DNA from: Hemileia vastatrix
Taxonomy: Eukaryota; Basidiomycota; Pucciniomycetes; Pucciniales; Zaghouaniaceae
Reading direction: 5' to 3'
Length of the DNA stretch: 64,000 bases
Assembly: GCA_030280995.1 (NCBI GenBank)
Contig: JASXTE010000016.1
Coordinates: 21,020,501 to 21,084,500, forward strand
In this document: one piece after another, positions 9,896 to 21,190 of the stretch
Layout: every line of letters begins with the position of its first letter
Numbering within the stretch: the first letter of the stretch is position 1
The notes under the pieces: model-generated
What the model was told of the DNA's origin: nothing
Seen by the model: the letters and a program-made list of their open reading frames with translations, nothing else
Database searches by the model: none
Translations under genes and position numbers: made by a program

Positions 9896-11310
9896 TGTCA
9901 GCCTGAATATTCCCAGGACTGAGAGAACCATGTATATAAATTATGCTAGACACATGGATTACACATGGGGACAATAAGTGAAAGTATACAATATGTATAC
10001 ATAAGTCAAATAAGTCAGTTAATATAATATATGCTATTATAATACTTTAAATACATGCATATATCCACCTTTTATAGGTCTTATGTGCTTAATATTAGGT
10101 TTGAATATGTTAAGGTAATATTAAGATCCTTAGAAATAAGGTTAAATAAATTTTAAGTGGACTTAAAGTTGTTATTTTTATTATTATAGTGAAATAATGA
10201 ATAAATGCGCTTTAAATCACTTAAAATTTGAATATATGTGCTATAAGTTTAAAAATATTGAAATTGAAATTTGAAAGATAAGCATGTTTTATTTAGGACT
10301 ATTGAATTGGCTACTTTAATTTATAAAAATAACACTTTTCAAACTTGTTGTTTTTTTATGCTAGAAATGGCTTCTTTGTACTGGCCTTATGCTGCCTATG
10401 TTTATCCCATGTTCATAGATTAAATATTAACAAATTTAGTAATTTCACACTAAAATTACCCCATTGTATTCTCTATATGTGTTAAAAATCTAAAATAAGT
10501 AAGGGGCACTTATTTAGTGTCCTAATTTCATTATTAGTGCATTGATCTCATTATATGCATTAATTTCATTAATAAACTCAAGATTGGAACCCAGATTTCA
10601 CAACCATGCTTAAAATTACCTATTTAGTCAAGTATTTACCTGTGCAAGATCCTTCCATGAGTCTGAATACAGTTACCCCACATTTAATTTCTTAACTTGG
10701 GTCTCTCAATGTGTTCTTAGGCTATATTGGCAATTTTTGAATGTGAATTTCACAGTTAAAATTGTTATAATTAATGTCTTCATTTCTAATTTTTATCTTC
10801 ATTAATTATGAATTATTTTTAAGTCATTTTATTTCTTTATTTAGTCTTTTATTTTAAGAATTACACACATATACTCTCTTTTTGGGTTATTACTTAATTT
10901 TGACAGATTACCCCATGTTATTCTTGTATTTTGGCATGTGATATTATTCTTCTTTTGTTATTGGTTAATCCTTTGTTTGATGGGAATATGTAGTTGCTAG
11001 TTTGGGGTGTCATTGGCCATGTAAAGGATTGGTATATCAAGGGGGAACATTAGGGAATTCATGGGTATAAAAGGGGAGGTTTTGGGCTTATATTCTACAT
11101 TCTTTTACATCACCTTACAAATATATAACCAAAAAATTACAATATATACTCATTAGTAATGTTAAAGTCTTTTAAATTTTGTTATAAATCATTAGTTCTA
11201 GTTTTCTACCAACTGTAAGCTTTATACCTTTTATAATTAGTGAGATTAAATTACTGAGACTATTACATTGAATTATATTATCTTACTTAATTGGATTTAG
11301 ACAACACATT
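9896..11310 (+). mobile_element. Decayed LTR related to the gypsy3 LTR
   Basis: Starts TGTCAGCCTGAATATTCCCA, matching the start of the gypsy3 LTR at 53567 (TGTCAGCCTGTATATCCCCA). Further matches include CACCTTTTATAGGTCTTATG (about 10066 and 53737), a likely TATA region, and GGCACTTATTTAGTGTCCTA (about 10504 and 54174). The right end of the LTR is not recognisable, and no internal element sequence flanks it: a solo or truncated LTR. Confidence 0.75.
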
Positions 11311-11380
11311 TCATGATAAATAAGAATGAAATCATTGATAATAATTTCATGATAAATAAGAAGGAAATCATTGATAAGGT
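11309..11380. repeat. 36-bp tandem duplication
   Basis: TTTCATGATAAATAAGAA followed by GAAATCATTGATA occurs twice, starting near 11310 and 11346, differing at one base. It lies near the ragged right edge of the LTR relic. Confidence 0.8.
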
Positions 11381-11416
11381 CTAGGACCTAATTAAACCAA
11401 AATGCACTGCTTCATA

Positions 11417-11832
11417 CACAGGGGGAAAAATATTGATCTAGATGTATTTTTGTGACAAACCATTGAATGCCAACTTTTGAGCCCACCTTACTTTTTGACT
11501 TTAGAAGAGGATTAAGATATTGCGGTGCAAGGAGGCTTGTAAGAGAAAAGAAGAGGAGGTGCAAAAGGTGTAAGATGAGGTTACAAAGTGTGAGAAGTGG
11601 GTGAAGGGGATGAGTGAGTTATGAAAAAAAGAATGAAAAACTAACAAAAGAAATTAATAGCATTTTGAATGAATCCATGAAGATGAGAGGACATGAGCCA
11701 AGGAGATTCCAATTTCAGAAAAGCAAAAAATAAGATGGTGTCAAACAGGTTCACTCCAAAAATCAGACCCAGAATCATACCCTGCAACCAAAACTGAACT
11801 AGACATCTAGTTCAGGGCTTTTCCCCCCCTGA
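11417..11832. mobile_element. Candidate 416-bp inverted-repeat element
   Basis: Left end CACAGGGGGAAAAATATTGA then TCTAGATGT; right end, read inward, TCAGGGGGGAAAAGCCCTGA then ACTAGATGT. A palindrome with arms CTGAACTAGA and TCTAGTTCAG (11794-11815) sits inside the right end. The two ends match imperfectly and I could not fix a target duplication, so this is a candidate only. Confidence 0.4.
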
Positions 11833-12006
11833 ATATCAATTACATGAATTCAAGATACAAAAGAGAAATGATAATTTTCCAAGTGGCACTGAAGTGATGT
11901 ATAAGTAAAGCCCAAAGAATTTCTTATTTAAATTATCAAGTGGAAAGTAACAGTGTAAAGCTGAATGAATGAGCTAGATGACAATAATAAAAATGAAGGG
12001 TTATGT

Positions 12007-12190
12007 TAGGGTATAAATCTCCCAACAGTCACAAAATCCTACACAGAGTGGGATTTTGGAGAAATATCTTACTCTGCAATTCACTGGCCCTGGGGCTAGT
12101 GAATTTCCAAAATCAGACATGGGATTTTGTGAAATCCAAATCCGAGTGTTGGATTTTTAAAGCAGGATTTGGCAACTTTGATACCCCCTA
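12007..12190. mobile_element. Degenerate MITE related to the AGGGGGTATC family
   Basis: The right end reads inward TAGGGGGTATCAAAGTTGCC and matches the ends of the 200-bp MITE at 19245; the left end (TAGGGTATAAA) is a damaged version. The centre holds an imperfect palindrome TTCACTGGCCC/GGGGCTAGTGAA. TTATG occurs on both outer sides (12001-12005, 12191-12195). Confidence 0.55.
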
Positions 12191-13183
12191 TTATGCAGAC
12201 AACCCAATTAAAAATATATTGAATAATTTAAAACACTTTTTCCATGTGTGTGAAAAATTTTAAAACTTAGATCTAATAATATGATGAGCTTAGATAATAA
12301 TGGACTGGACTGGACACTGAGGAGGAATGGAGGGTCTATTTTCTTTCAAGTTTTTCTTATTCTAAACTATGTTTCATTTCAATGAAAATCCTAACTCACA
12401 AAAAGATTTGTGTTGGACTCTTAAATTTATTATTCACAATTATTTTAAATCCTTATGGATTATTAAAAAAAAATTCTCTATATAAATTTCTACTATCTCC
12501 AATATCATTAAAATTATGGAATCTAAATAAAACTTCTATTACCTATCATCTTTTGGTAAATAAAAGTTCCATGGCAATTATGGCACTGTCTTGTGTCCAG
12601 ATGGGTATTTAAAAATAACCTGAATTTTCAATGGAATATCTACTTCTTCCCCAACCAAATTCAGATCCCCCCCCCTTCAATAAGTGCAGCCTGGGCCATT
12701 GAATATAGATAGAAGAACAAAAGAACACGTCGAGGAATCTCTTTTGATGAAGAGGAGAAGGGAGTAAAAAAAGGGAAGTGAGAGGCTTTAAAGTAAAAAT
12801 AGTAATTTCTAAGTGAGGAATGACATGAATGGCATAGACAGTTTGTATATTTGGTGGGGAGTGATTAGGAAGTGAGTGATTTGTTGGTCACTTAAAAGTA
12901 TTATGATTCTATGTAAATGTTAAAGCATCTACCATCGTCCAGCTGAACTCTTTCCTTAACTTTATCCTCCACCACTCTTTCTATCCCCACCACATTTAAT
13001 AGAGATCCCTCTCCAATCACTCAGTGACTCGTATCTTATTTGGGTGTAGAAACATTCCACAACCTTTCCTTATCCCTCCTGATATCTGCAACTCATCTGC
13101 CCCCCCCTTGGCACTCCTATCTCCTTTTGACTGATGTTTTCCTTTGTTAGAAACAGATATAATCAACTACAAGAGCAAGATCT
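12191..13183. other. No gene seen
   Basis: AT-rich, no credible ORF. A C-run flanked by CAATGGAATATC (near 12630) and GCCATTGAATATAG (near 12696) is a weak inverted repeat. From 13000 the base composition is less AT-rich, marking the edge of the genic island. Confidence 0.5.
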
Positions 13184-13295
13184 CACCAGAAAAAAAAAAC
13201 TGGTGCCAGCTAGCAGGTGCTTATCCCTGACTGAACTATGGTAGCTCAATTGGGGATAGCACCTGCTAGCAGGTGCCATGTTTTTTTTTCTGGTG
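13184..13295. mobile_element. 112-bp MITE with GCTAGC-centred palindromes
   Basis: Left end CACCAGAAAAAAAAAA, right end read inward CACCAGAAAAAAAAA, flanked by a 3-base duplication TCT (13181-13183, 13296-13298). Just inside the right end is the perfect 18-base palindrome GCACCTGCTAGCAGGTGC (13258-13275), with a near copy CAGCTAGCAGGTGC inside the left end. Same design as the CACTA-like MITEs but different sequence. Confidence 0.85.
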
Positions 13296-13298
13296 TCT

Positions 13299-14588
13299 AT
13301 GGCACGATTTTTGGCAAGGTACGTCATCCAGTCAGATGAAAACGAAAATAAAAGTGAATGACTCTAACTCACGCGTATGAGTAACAAACCTTACTCTGTT
13401 TTTAAAATGTCAGGCTCGAATAAAAAAGCATAAAACTGACATAAATGCCGTTAATAGGCTTATCACGGCTTTTGAGGATGAAGCGAATTGAAACATCCTT
13501 AGCTTAACTATCGAGTAGAAGCTGTTAGGCATTATTAACGAAAAAACTACATTCTATCAAGCATTCCAATTGTGGTTGTAATCTTTTTTCGATAAATATT
13601 TTGATGTCGGAAAATTTTAATCAACCAAAATAAAATAAAATAAGGAAGAAAAGGTGAGAAGTGCGTTTGGTGTAAAAGGTGCCAAAGGTATAATGGTAAG
13701 CAAGTTACTACACTCTTTTCTAAGTTGGATAAAGACGTAAACGAAAGTGTAATTTTATCATTGGTCATGATCAGTTCTAAGCTAACTTTCGTTCCAGTTA
13801 GACAAATCCCACCAAAAAATAGAAACAGTACTAGTTGAGTTCTCGGTAGAATTATCAACCTGGGGAGCATTCGATTGAGACTATGATAAGGAATAGCACT
13901 TTTTGATATTTTTTTGTTAGGGGGAACACGGTAAAGTTGTGCTCATTTATTCGAAAAATTAAAAAAAAAAATGAAAGTGATGTGTTTTTCAATATCAGCT
14001 GATTACATCATTTTCAGCTCAAGAGTTAATTAAAGGAATTCAAGATTATATCATGCACATAGGTATGAGTTGTAAATAGCCACAATGTTAGATATTCTTA
14101 AGTTTACTTTGAGCTACATCCAAATAAGAAGTCACACCATAAACCTCATTAGCGTGACTTCAGTGTTTACATGATGTATGGCTCCTTATGTGAAAACTTA
14201 AAAGAAGTATTTCATCAGAAACACAACCTTATACTAACTTAATATCATTAATTTTTGTTTCTTTTCTCTGGATATTTCTTGATTCTGGAAGGTGAATTTT
14301 ATATTTAGTGATTGGGTTGCATGATATACTGTGGAGGTGTTTAATTAGATGCGCGTCACGATCAAATGCGCAGTTCGCTAATTTGTTCCCTTGAAGGATC
14401 AAAGCATCACAGGGCAGGCTACCATAATAATTTATCCAAAACTTTTTTTTTCCTGGCGACTTCAGAATTTATTTATGGGGAATCATTCCTTCATTATTCC
14501 TCTCTTCCCTTCTTCTCTTAGTTATTATTTTTGTTTTAGTATTAGTATTAATTATTTTGTTTTTGTTGCCAATTTGTTTTTATTACTG

Positions 14589-14620
<32 letters not shown>

Positions 14621-14780
14621 TGAAGTCGTTCTTTTTTTAGTAATTTACTTCAACTTCCTTCATTTCAAGCTGTCCATTCAAAATACCACATCTCTATCAT
14701 AACTTGTCCACCTCCTTCAACTCAATATACTTCTTTAGAAACCTCCGCAAAAGAATTATTAATCAACGCATAAATTCAAA
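13299..14780. other. Intergenic, promoter side of the secreted-protein gene
   Basis: Richer in CpG than the surrounding repeats. A T-run and GT microsatellite lies at about 14589-14623. ORFs of about 100 codons (13547-13870 minus, 14391-14702 plus) are hydrophobic and T-rich in composition and match nothing I know. Confidence 0.4.
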
Positions 14781-16252
14781 ATGCAAGGTATTCGGATGGT
14801 TGCTTTGTGCATGTTCTTTTTCTCCTTACTTGTCTCAAGAAGAGTAATTGGATGTGAAGGTAATACTATGTATTACGTGTAGAACACCTTGTTGCACAGA
14901 TAGATAAAGTGACTAGAGATTATTGCTTATCTATAACATTTCAGGCGATTGCATCACTAAAACTACCGAGGTGTTTGTGGGAAATTATACCGAACATCAC
15001 ATTGGCCCCATTTTCCGCTTCTTGACGGCAAACATCCACTCCCAAATATTACCTCATCGCTCCTTAGCTGAAATACAAGCTATCATCCATCCTATTCGTA
15101 ACCTTTGGTCAAAAAATATCAATGGAAAAGCCGAACATGCCATTTTTCCCAGTTACTTTCACGGTAAATGTCAAAGAACCATTGATGGTGTTTATCAACT
15201 TCCAACAGGTTGTCCAAATCCCGATTGTCCTGTGTGAGTTGTATAAAATAATTAATAATGTAGACGTATTAATGACAAAATTGATGCAACCGTTTTGTAG
15301 TGTTTGTGGAACACCTGGATCGATGGTGCATTTCTATAACGTTGGTTCCTTTGGATTTTGTGTCAAAGACATACTCTTCTAGCTGATTTTATTTTCTCTT
15401 TTAAAGGAATTAGTTTCAATTGTTTTCAATGTGATGCAACTATCACTTGATACCGCTCTACCAACGTCTGGTCCAGAATACGAGCAACTTGAAAAAGCTA
15501 TCATTTCACTTGCTGTCTATCAAAATGAAAAAATCACTAGATCGGTTTTACCTTCTCCTCCCTCATTGCCAGGTGCCTTATCAATTTTTGAAAGCGCTTC
15601 AGCCGAAATATTGAAACCTCTGGGCAACATGAGACGATTTAATGCTGCACCAGTATTGGCCAAAACAGACATTACTGCAGTGTTGGACAGTCCTACGACG
15701 CTTAAATTTAAGAATTTTATTTCAAAGCGCCAGAAAAACAAGCCTCAAACTATGAAGAATGTAGCTTCAACTCAAGGAACCAGACTTCAGTCTACAAAAA
15801 GAATGTTGAATTGTCCCTCAAATGACTGTTCGCTGTCTTCACCGAATCTACGTTTTAAACGGGTGTTGCGTGGGAACACTAAGAGCGTGAACTCAACCGA
15901 GCAGGATCAGAAATTTAAGGCAAAGAAAAGTTCTGAAAAGGAACCAAAAATTCCTTCTTCCAGTAGATCACTTCGATCCAGGAGACTGCTACGGAGAAAT
16001 CAAGGTTTGGATTCCCTGTCACCCCCACAAGCAACTGAAAACTATGATAGTTATATTCAAAACTATCCTGCTAAAAGGCGTTTGATGGACACCCCGAAGG
16101 ATCAAATTTCTAATACTTTGAAAGAAATTTTAATATCTTCAAGACGATCGTTGACACGATCTTGTGGTGGAAGTGATTTACAGAAATGTCGATGGGAGAA
16201 TTCTATGAAAGTTGGTTTATTTTTTTATTGTTTGCTTCTGTATCATCCGTGA
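14781..16252 (+). CDS. Predicted secreted protein with spaced dibasic sites, four exons (417 aa)
   Basis: Exons 14781-14859, 14945-15233, 15301-15340 and 15407-16252 join in frame. Residues 1-25 look like a signal peptide (hydrophobic core VALCMFFFSLLVS, then VIGC). The next 110 residues hold several Cys (GDC, GKC, GCPNPDC, VVCGTPG) and read as one compact extracellular domain. The last exon encodes about 280 residues that become strongly basic, with dibasic pairs at about residues 267, 287, 328, 360 and 382, each followed by a similar start (MLNC, VLRG, LLRR, LMDT), as in proteins cut by Kex2 in the Golgi. The first two introns have good GT-AG sites; the third donor (GTTGGT at 15341) is weak, and without it the protein ends at 15382 after about 150 residues. 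Family unknown; effector or surface-protein roles are guesses. Confidence 0.6.
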
Positions 16253-16260
16253 CTAGTTTT

Positions 16261-16266
16261 TCTTTT

Positions 16267-16300
<34 letters not shown>

Positions 16301-16330
16301 CTTTTCTTTTCTTTTCTTTTCTTTTTTTTT
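16261..16330. repeat. Poly-T and CTTTT microsatellite
   Basis: A run of about 30 T followed by several CTTTT units, just past the stop of the secreted-protein gene. Confidence 0.95.
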
Positions 16331-17119
16331 GCTGATTTGGTTTTTCTCACATTTCCAGGCATTTATTTTAACTTTTCCTTAGTAATGGTTGGGCACTGGT
16401 TAGCTTAATATTTTATCGTATTTTTATTTAATATTGTCAGTGTAATTCCGTAGTATTGAAATAATTATAGTAATATAAGTGAGATCACCTTTAATACCTA
16501 TTTGCACCAAATTTGAGGCTCAGTCTTGGGAACAATATTGAAAATTTGAGCTGTTGAAGTGCACCGAGAAAAAAAACAGTGTAAAGTTTGATGCCACCTC
16601 GTTCTCGTTCTCTTTTATTTTTATTTTTTATTTATTTATTTTTAGTCGGTTCAAAAAATGGTTAAGTATTCTGCTCTCAGCAACAGGTTTAGCATGCTTA
16701 TCCTTTCTCACCTCACCACATCTCACCATAAAAAAGGTCTCCGCTTAGAGTGAGTATTGCTTTCCCTGTCTGGCTAAAATTTGTAATATGAACCAATGGA
16801 TATTTATATGACTCTATAGAATTTTCAGACAATGCTTGTAGACATGCGACTACATGGACTATTTGAATCTTGAACTAATGGATGTATATTAGTCGATTTC
16901 GCACAAATAATAATGCTTTCTTTTGTTACTAACTTGGCAAATTTTTTTCGGATATTGCTTCATGTGCAGAGAGTTACATGAAGAAAGAAATTCTTTTCTT
17001 TTTACTGGGATAGGTAAAGTAACATGATGTATCAGAGTGCGAATCTTATATTGAAATAAAATGTATGTGGTGCCATGGAATTTCAAATATAGAGAAATGG
17101 TGTATAGGGATGAAGGGGG
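16331..17119. other. Convergent intergenic region, no gene seen
   Basis: It separates the 3' ends of the secreted-protein gene (+) and the G-patch gene (-). Short frames at 16554 (+) and 17086 (-) look like chance ORFs. It presumably holds both 3' UTRs. Confidence 0.5.
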
Positions 17120-18262
17120 CTAATCTTCATTCAAGTGAGCAAGCAGAGCTTTACGCTCATTAGCCTCACGTCTAGCTTTGAGTTCTCGTTTATCTGAAGA
17201 ATGATGATTACGTTTATTTGAACGGAAAAAATGATTAGTACTTAATTGAGCTTTAACGGCATGGGTAGCACTAGAAGGCATTCCTTGTGTGGAAGCGATG
17301 GCTTTCCTTCGATTAAGTTCAGTTTTCATTCCTAATCCTAATCGATCTGTTTTCTTCACAGCTTTGATTGGGACTATGATACGTTCCTTGCCATCAGAAA
17401 AGGGTTCTAATGGTACATTAGAATCTTCATTAGATTCCAAGTTATCAGGAAGTTGAACATCGTCTCTCGCGATTCCTCCTTCGTTTATTTGGTCCATTGA
17501 AAAGTTTCCAGCATTTTCCGCTTGATTAGAATATCGCAATGGAAGCCCTAGCGGTAATCCTTCATACCAACCTTGTTTCTCAAGAAGCTTCCACCCAATG
17601 TTAGTAGATTTAAGACCATATTGAGTAGGTGGTATAATTGGAGGCAAATTGGGTGAACGAATTTGATGAGATATTCCCATTTCTAATCTATGTAACCGTA
17701 AAGCCAATTTTGTGGGTGGAGATATAGTTTGATGACATACTGGACAAGTAAGCGGAGAACCAAGATCTTGATCCGTTTTTTTGCACACCGATTCATCTTC
17801 GTCTTCTGAAATGCTTTCTTCAGAATCTAGCTTCTCTTTTTCATGTTGAGGATCGTCTTTTGGCGGGACAATGTTTTTATCTAAGGTGGATGGGAAGATG
17901 CTAAACTGACCAAAGGAAGAAGGACGATTTATAAAAACGGAAGGCGAGCGAGGAGTATGGGATGTAGAATTGAAACGAATTGATGGAAGATTCTTGAGAG
18001 GTCGAGAAGGTTCCTTTAGCGATGGTTTTTGTTCTATCGGATTGGTTTCTTCGGGTTTGGAGGATTGTGATGGAGTAGAGGTGAGAGAACGATACCATGA
18101 ACTAACCGAGTTTGATGATGAGGTTTGCGGTGAAACAACGACGTCTGTTTGAGGGATACTTGAGCTTGATTCTACTTTAGATGAGGAAGAAGAGGAAGCA
18201 GCGACGAATTTTGGGAAGCTGGATGGCATAAGAACCAGATGACGAGAAGCAGTTGACGACAA
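17120..18262 (-). CDS. G-patch domain protein with a CxxC/HxH zinc-finger-like motif
   Basis: A 380-residue single-exon protein. Residues 1-160 are Ser/Pro-rich and disordered-looking, followed by an acidic patch (EESISEDEDE). A possible zinc site is C173-x2-C176...H191-x7-H199 (LTCPVCHQTI). The G-patch begins at about 220 (STNIGWKLLEKQGWYEG) and seems to finish at about 304-313 (KKTDRLGLGMK), with about 60 residues inserted in the middle; the tail is basic (KRELKARREANERKA). G-patch proteins usually activate DEAH-box RNA helicases in splicing or ribosome assembly; the overall arrangement resembles GPANK1-type proteins but I cannot name the orthologue. It is one of two ordinary host genes in the window. 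Confidence 0.8.
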   Translation of the reverse strand: MSSTASRHLVLMPSSFPKFVAASSSSSSKVESSSSIPQTDVVVSPQTSSSNSVSSWYRSLTSTPSQSSKPEETNPIEQKPSLKEPSRPLKNLPSIRFNSTSHTPRSPSVFINRPSSFGQFSIFPSTLDKNIVPPKDDPQHEKEKLDSEESISEDEDESVCKKTDQDLGSPLTCPVCHQTISPPTKLALRLHRLEMGISHQIRSPNLPPIIPPTQYGLKSTNIGWKLLEKQGWYEGLPLGLPLRYSNQAENAGNFSMDQINEGGIARDDVQLPDNLESNEDSNVPLEPFSDGKERIIVPIKAVKKTDRLGLGMKTELNRRKAIASTQGMPSSATHAVKAQLSTNHFFRSNKRNHHSSDKRELKARREANERKALLAHLNED

Positions 18263-19048
18263 GTGAGCGACGATAGAAACTGCAGACGATTTCTAACATC
18301 TCACAAGTTTAACTTATGGCTTATAATGAGGAGAAAGACAGGCTCACTCATATGTGTGATGGCAAGAAGTGGTTATTTAACAGGTGGAGGCTCTGGTTGA
18401 TTGTTGGGATGATAAATCCACACTCCTTTCTCGATTGATAAAACTGGAAGCCTCACATGCAAGAGGGATGATTGCCGTCAAGAAAGCTGCTGGATCTCTG
18501 CTAGGCTTGTCAATACTTTGTCCTAAAGAAAACACAACATGGCCCAATCTCCTGATAGTCCCTCGAATTGTTTACTGTTCCATTTGTCCTGTATATTGAT
18601 CTATTCTTTTTTATATCCGGAAAACTTGCAGCCCAGTTTTAAAGTTACTTCAATTTGGTTTCCTACTCTTTACACCTACTCAGACATATTAATAGTGGAT
18701 ATCAAAGCTAAGACTTTGTGCAACATCCCATGTCGGATGTCCAAGATATTTTTGAAGGAAAATTCAACATGGAAAAATTTGAGAAACAGTGGTATTTAAG
18801 AAAAGGTGCATCAAAGTTAGGCAGCCTGGATGGAGACTACCCAGTTTTAGGAATTACACCACCTTTATCCCAATTTGGAAAGCTGACTGAACTACTTACT
18901 TTTAAACTTGCCAAATTTGGATTTTGTGCACTAAACTTGTTCAATTGGCAATTCTTTCCCTTGAAAAAGTTTTCATGTTAATGTGATGTGTTTTTTGAAA
19001 TGTTTTTAGGGTATACATCCCTTCTCTCTGCATAGTACTTTCTAAAAT
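18263..19048. other. Unassigned stretch between the G-patch gene and the PIF-like element
   Basis: 18263-18380 is the upstream region of the G-patch gene. A 71-codon + frame at 18384-18599 (EALVDCWDDKSTLL...) looks protein-like at its start but has no recognised relatives, and frames at 18539 and 18718 are not convincing. The left end of the PIF-like element must lie here or be lost; I could not find a match to its right end. Confidence 0.35.
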
Positions 19049-20227
19049 ATGTCTACACCTCAAAGCTCCAGCAAATTTGAAAATAAGAGAAAATGGTCAC
19101 CAAATTGGTCTCAACATGAGGAGGAATAACTCGCTATATCTTGGATTTTTATTAGCAAGCAACTGGAATTTTCTACATACCAATCTGGGGAGACATTTTA
19201 TGGGAAAATTGAAAGCCATTTTAATGAGTATAGCAAGACACAATAGGGGGTATCAAAGTTAGAAATCTTCCATTTCAAAATACCTCTTTTTTCAACCAAA
19301 TCAACCATGATTATTTTTTAAGGTATGCCATCTTGTGTCCCCAAAACATCTTTTTACTGAGAATTAATGTCATGCTTGTTGCTTTCTTTTTGTGCTGTGA
19401 AATACCTTTTAAATAATTACAAATTTTTAACTTTGATACCCCCTAATATAGAGATCATGAACAGATTAGAATCTGGTAAGTTTTATTTAATTTGTAGACT
19501 TACATTTTTATTAAAACATGTTTATTATTTTTCAATAATCAACCTTAGATGGCAAGCCCTTAACATGTCCACCTTGAAGTTCAGTGCAATCTATAACTCA
19601 ATTGAAAGAAACCCACCTAGTGGAAGCTCACCTAGTGACTGGATGAGGCTTGCACTATCTCTTTATCAAGAACAAACTAAATTGTCTTTTAAAAGCTTGA
19701 CTGCGTGGGACAAACTTAGGCATGTTCCTAAATGGAGACTCGATACAAGTAAGGATCTTCAATCTAGTAACACATACTCAAGTGATATCAATAGAGTAGA
19801 AGAGGCAAGCAGCAACATCAAAATGGAAACACGTAGTGGCACCCCACAATCAGCCTTTTCTCCACATCCTCTGGGTCTAAAATCTTCAAAAAGATTTTGT
19901 ATTAGTGAAGCAAGCAATCTCGAGGAACAAACTAACCTGGCTTTGCAAATGGGTAAAATGGCAGAAAATCGATTATCAGCAATGAAGTTAACAGAAAAAC
20001 AAAATGAGCTTACCAAACAGAAAATTCTACTTACAAATGAGAAACTTTCAATTCAAAAAGAGCGTCTCCAACTGGACAAAGAGAAAAATCTAAGTGAAAT
20101 GAGAGGTAATGATATGAAACAACTTCTACTACTTAAAGAAAATAATTGTTGTACTGATGAAGACTTGGAGCTTTTACAAAAAATGAAGGAGGACATGAAA
20201 AGAGTAACTCTTGATTTAGTTTGTTAA
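19049..20227 (+). pseudogene. Partner protein of PIF-like element (NAM-associated/SANT type), broken
   Basis: Exon 1 starts MSTPQSSSKFENKRKWSPNW and continues with EEE then a TAA stop at 19127-19129, at a place where relatives have Gln (CAA to TAA). It continues in frame to 19244, where a MITE interrupts it, resumes after 19447, and ends at a GTAAGT donor near 19475. Exon 2 (after AG near 19548) reads WQALNMSTLKFSAIYNSIER and on to a long Gln/Lys-rich coiled coil ending at 20227. The codon split by the intron would read TGA, again one C-to-T change from Arg. The family usually partners a HARBI1-type transposase and is annotated as NAM-associated C-terminal domain in plants and fungi. At least three lesions: inactive. 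Confidence 0.75.
19245..19444. mobile_element. 200-bp MITE of the AGGGGGTATC family
   Basis: Perfect 16-base inverted ends AGGGGGTATCAAAGTT, with a 3-base duplication AAT at 19242-19244 and 19445-19447. It lies in the coding part of the partner gene and, on removal, restores its frame. Termini resemble element A, so element A-type transposase could have moved it. Confidence 0.9.
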
Positions 20228-20558
20228 TTATTGTTTTATTTGTGAATTTTAAAATATATATAATAGGGGGTGTCAGTTCTGGCAAATCCGCACTTAAATT
20301 TGACCAAATCCGCACTTAAATAAGTGCGGATTTCCAAAACACACTAGCCCCAATACTGGTGGATTTCAAAATGAAATAAGTCACTTATTTCACTCAAATC
20401 CACACTTTCTCAACCAAAAGTGCTGATTTCACCATCAAGTCCCATTTCACTGATTTGCCAGCATCATCCCATTCATACGCAGCACTCCGCAGCATAACAC
20501 TTCATAACTCAAAACATTGTACATCACTTAAATCTTCATATCATATCATATAAGAGTT

Positions 20559-21190
20559 ATGCCTTCCTCACTTTCAAATCATGATAAATTACATAAAGCA
20601 ATGACTTTCATGGCTCTTGAACTGCTCTTGGACTCTGATTGCGATTCTGATTCTGATCTAGAAGAAGATTTTGTCTTTTTATCAAAAATGGCCACGAAAC
20701 GTTACCTTCTTCCCAGAAAGCCTCAAGTACTTCATACCCCCAAGTACACCATCCAAACACTTCTTAAACTATCTACACCCAGTTTTAGAGAGCTGTTCAG
20801 GACTTCTCAGGAATGTTTCCTTAAATTGCTTGAGCTTATTCAGGATCATCCCATATTTCACAATAATTCTCAAAAAGAACAACAACATCCTTCAATTCAA
20901 TTGGCCATCACACTATGTCATTTGGGTTCAAATGGTAATGGAGCTGCTTTGAAACGTTTAGAAAATGTCTTTGATTTAGGGTATGGTTCAATTAACACTT
21001 ATACCAAACAATGTATCACTGCCATCAACTCCTTGTAATCTCAACTTCTCACCTGGCCAACAAAAGAAGAGCGACTTGAATCATCTCAGGTTATGCAAGC
21101 AGAGGGCTTCCCAGGATGTATTGGTTTTGTTGATGGTACTGCTATTCCTTTGAGCCAGAAACCTGCTCAAGGTGGAAACAATTACTTTCA
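20559..21190 (+). pseudogene. Transposase of element B, N-terminal half only
   Basis: Starts MPSSLSNHDKLHKAMTFMAL and follows the element A transposase through the first catalytic Asp (GFVDGTAIPLSQ). A TAA at 21036-21038 interrupts it (AINSL then stop; a paralogue has Glu). At about 21190 homology ends within exon 1 and the sequence jumps to the inverted minisatellite, so the second catalytic Asp and the Glu are absent. Inactive. Confidence 0.85.

Noticed and set aside
13547..13870. 107-codon minus-strand ORF in the genic island
   Set aside because: Hydrophobic, with no recognisable domain and no clear splice partners; kept only as intergenic.
18384..18599. 71-codon ORF starting EALVDCWDD
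   Set aside because: Looks protein-like but no family recognised, no splice evidence and no homologue in the window; noted but not called as a gene.
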